This document shows positions 63,815 to 64,000 of a DNA stretch of 64,000 nucleotides, one piece after another. The stretch is from Virgibacillus salarius. Its GTDB lineage: Bacteria > Bacillota > Bacilli > Bacillales > Amphibacillaceae. Numbering within the stretch: position 1 is the first letter of the stretch; every line of letters begins with the position of its first letter. A program made the position numbers and the translations under genes. The notes beneath the pieces were generated by a model that ran no database searches, was not told the origin of the DNA, and saw only the letters and a program-made list of their open reading frames with translations. The stretch covers positions 24,864 through 88,863 of the forward strand of contig NZ_BAAACY010000099.1 of NCBI RefSeq assembly GCF_039521925.1. Direction: 5' to 3'.

Positions 63815-63956
63815 GGCAATGCTCCGACTAATTACTTCGCTTTCGGCGGGCACGGCCTCAACTAACTTTGCAAAGAAGAACACGTTGCAAAGTGGATTTT
63901 CGGCTCGCGCTAATCCCGGAGGAGTCTACATAATTAGTCTCCGCTATGAGAAGGTG
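63815..63956. repeat. Folded G+C-rich element of a Bacillales dispersed-repeat type
   Basis: GACTAATTA (63826-63834) and TAATTAGTC (63931-63939) are inverted arms around a body with TTCGCTTTCGGCGGGCACGG and inner CTTTGCAA / TTGCAAAG arms. The CTTTC-GGCGGGCACGGCCTCA core recalls dispersed repeats common in Bacillus-type genomes. No frame is present. The rest of the segment to 64000 is AT-rich and ends with a possible TTGACT -35 box at 63983-63988 whose -10 would lie outside or at the edge. Confidence 0.55.
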
Positions 63957-64000
63957 CAACAATTCTTGTCATAAGTAATAGGTTGACTTTTTTTACAATG

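Noticed and set aside
1..64000. CRISPR arrays, prophage, integrative elements, tRNA or rRNA genes
   Set aside because: No regularly spaced direct repeats, phage genes, integrase outside the housekeeping XerC, or tRNA/rRNA-like sequences were seen; gene order is that of a conserved chromosome core.

Overview
The window is a stretch of core chromosome from a low-GC Gram-positive bacterium of the family Bacillaceae. Gene order follows the Bacillus subtilis chromosome almost gene for gene, but read on the minus strand: recG-fapR-plsX-fabD-fabG-acpP-rnc-smc-ftsY-ylxM-ffh-rpsP-khpA-ylqD-rimM-trmD-rplS-(lepB)-rbgA-rnhB-ylqG-ylqH-sucC-sucD-dprA-topA-xerC-hslV-hslU-codY, then the complete fla/che operon flgB to sigD. 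An Oceanobacillus/Virgibacillus-type host is my best guess, from AT-rich composition, protein character and the FapA-type gene after sigD. This is inference. I see no tRNA, rRNA, CRISPR array, prophage or intact insertion sequence.

Layout, right to left in transcription order. 64000-62193: a plus-strand purine permease gene, followed by two repeat-like elements. 61839-60275: iron-sulphur L-serine dehydratase (sdaAB, sdaAA). 60260-53873: recG and the fapR lipid regulon with rnc. 53506-53282: one plus-strand small gene of the UPF0435 family, placed between rnc and smc together with a repeat. 53050-46717: chromosome condensation and signal recognition particle genes (smc, ftsY, ylxM, ffh). 46513-42120: ribosome and tRNA maturation genes (rpsP, khpA, ylqD, rimM, trmD, rplS, lepB, rbgA). 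41953-39184: rnhB and two flagellar-export-like orphan genes (ylqG, ylqH). 39083-36911: succinyl-CoA synthetase. 36693-28710: dprA, topA, an orphan gene, xerC, hslVU and codY. 28289-1842: the fla/che operon (rod, ring, switch, export gate, hook, chemotaxis, sigma D). 1639-1: a FapA-like gene and a truncated coiled-coil gene.

The flagellar genes encode one machine: FliF/FliG/FliM/FliY form the rotor and switch, FlhA/FlhB/FliO/FliP/FliQ/FliR the export gate, FliH/FliI/FliJ the ATPase, FlgB/FlgC/FliE/FlgD/FlgE/FliK the rod and hook, FlhF/FlhG set number and position, CheA/B/C/D/W/Y carry the signal, and SigD activates late genes. CodY, encoded just upstream, is a known repressor of this operon in B. 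subtilis.

The most notable observation is that flhB carries a single in-frame amber codon at codon 70 of an otherwise intact 362-codon frame. As written, the export gate would lack full-length FlhB. Other points: trmFO is absent from its usual place between topA and xerC; three copies of a repeat start right after terminator T-runs; an unusual fliP-fliQ spacer holds a 38-codon open frame; a G+C-rich non-coding island lies after sucD; and a perfect inverted repeat sits just downstream of the permease promoter. I found no clearly new multi-gene system.
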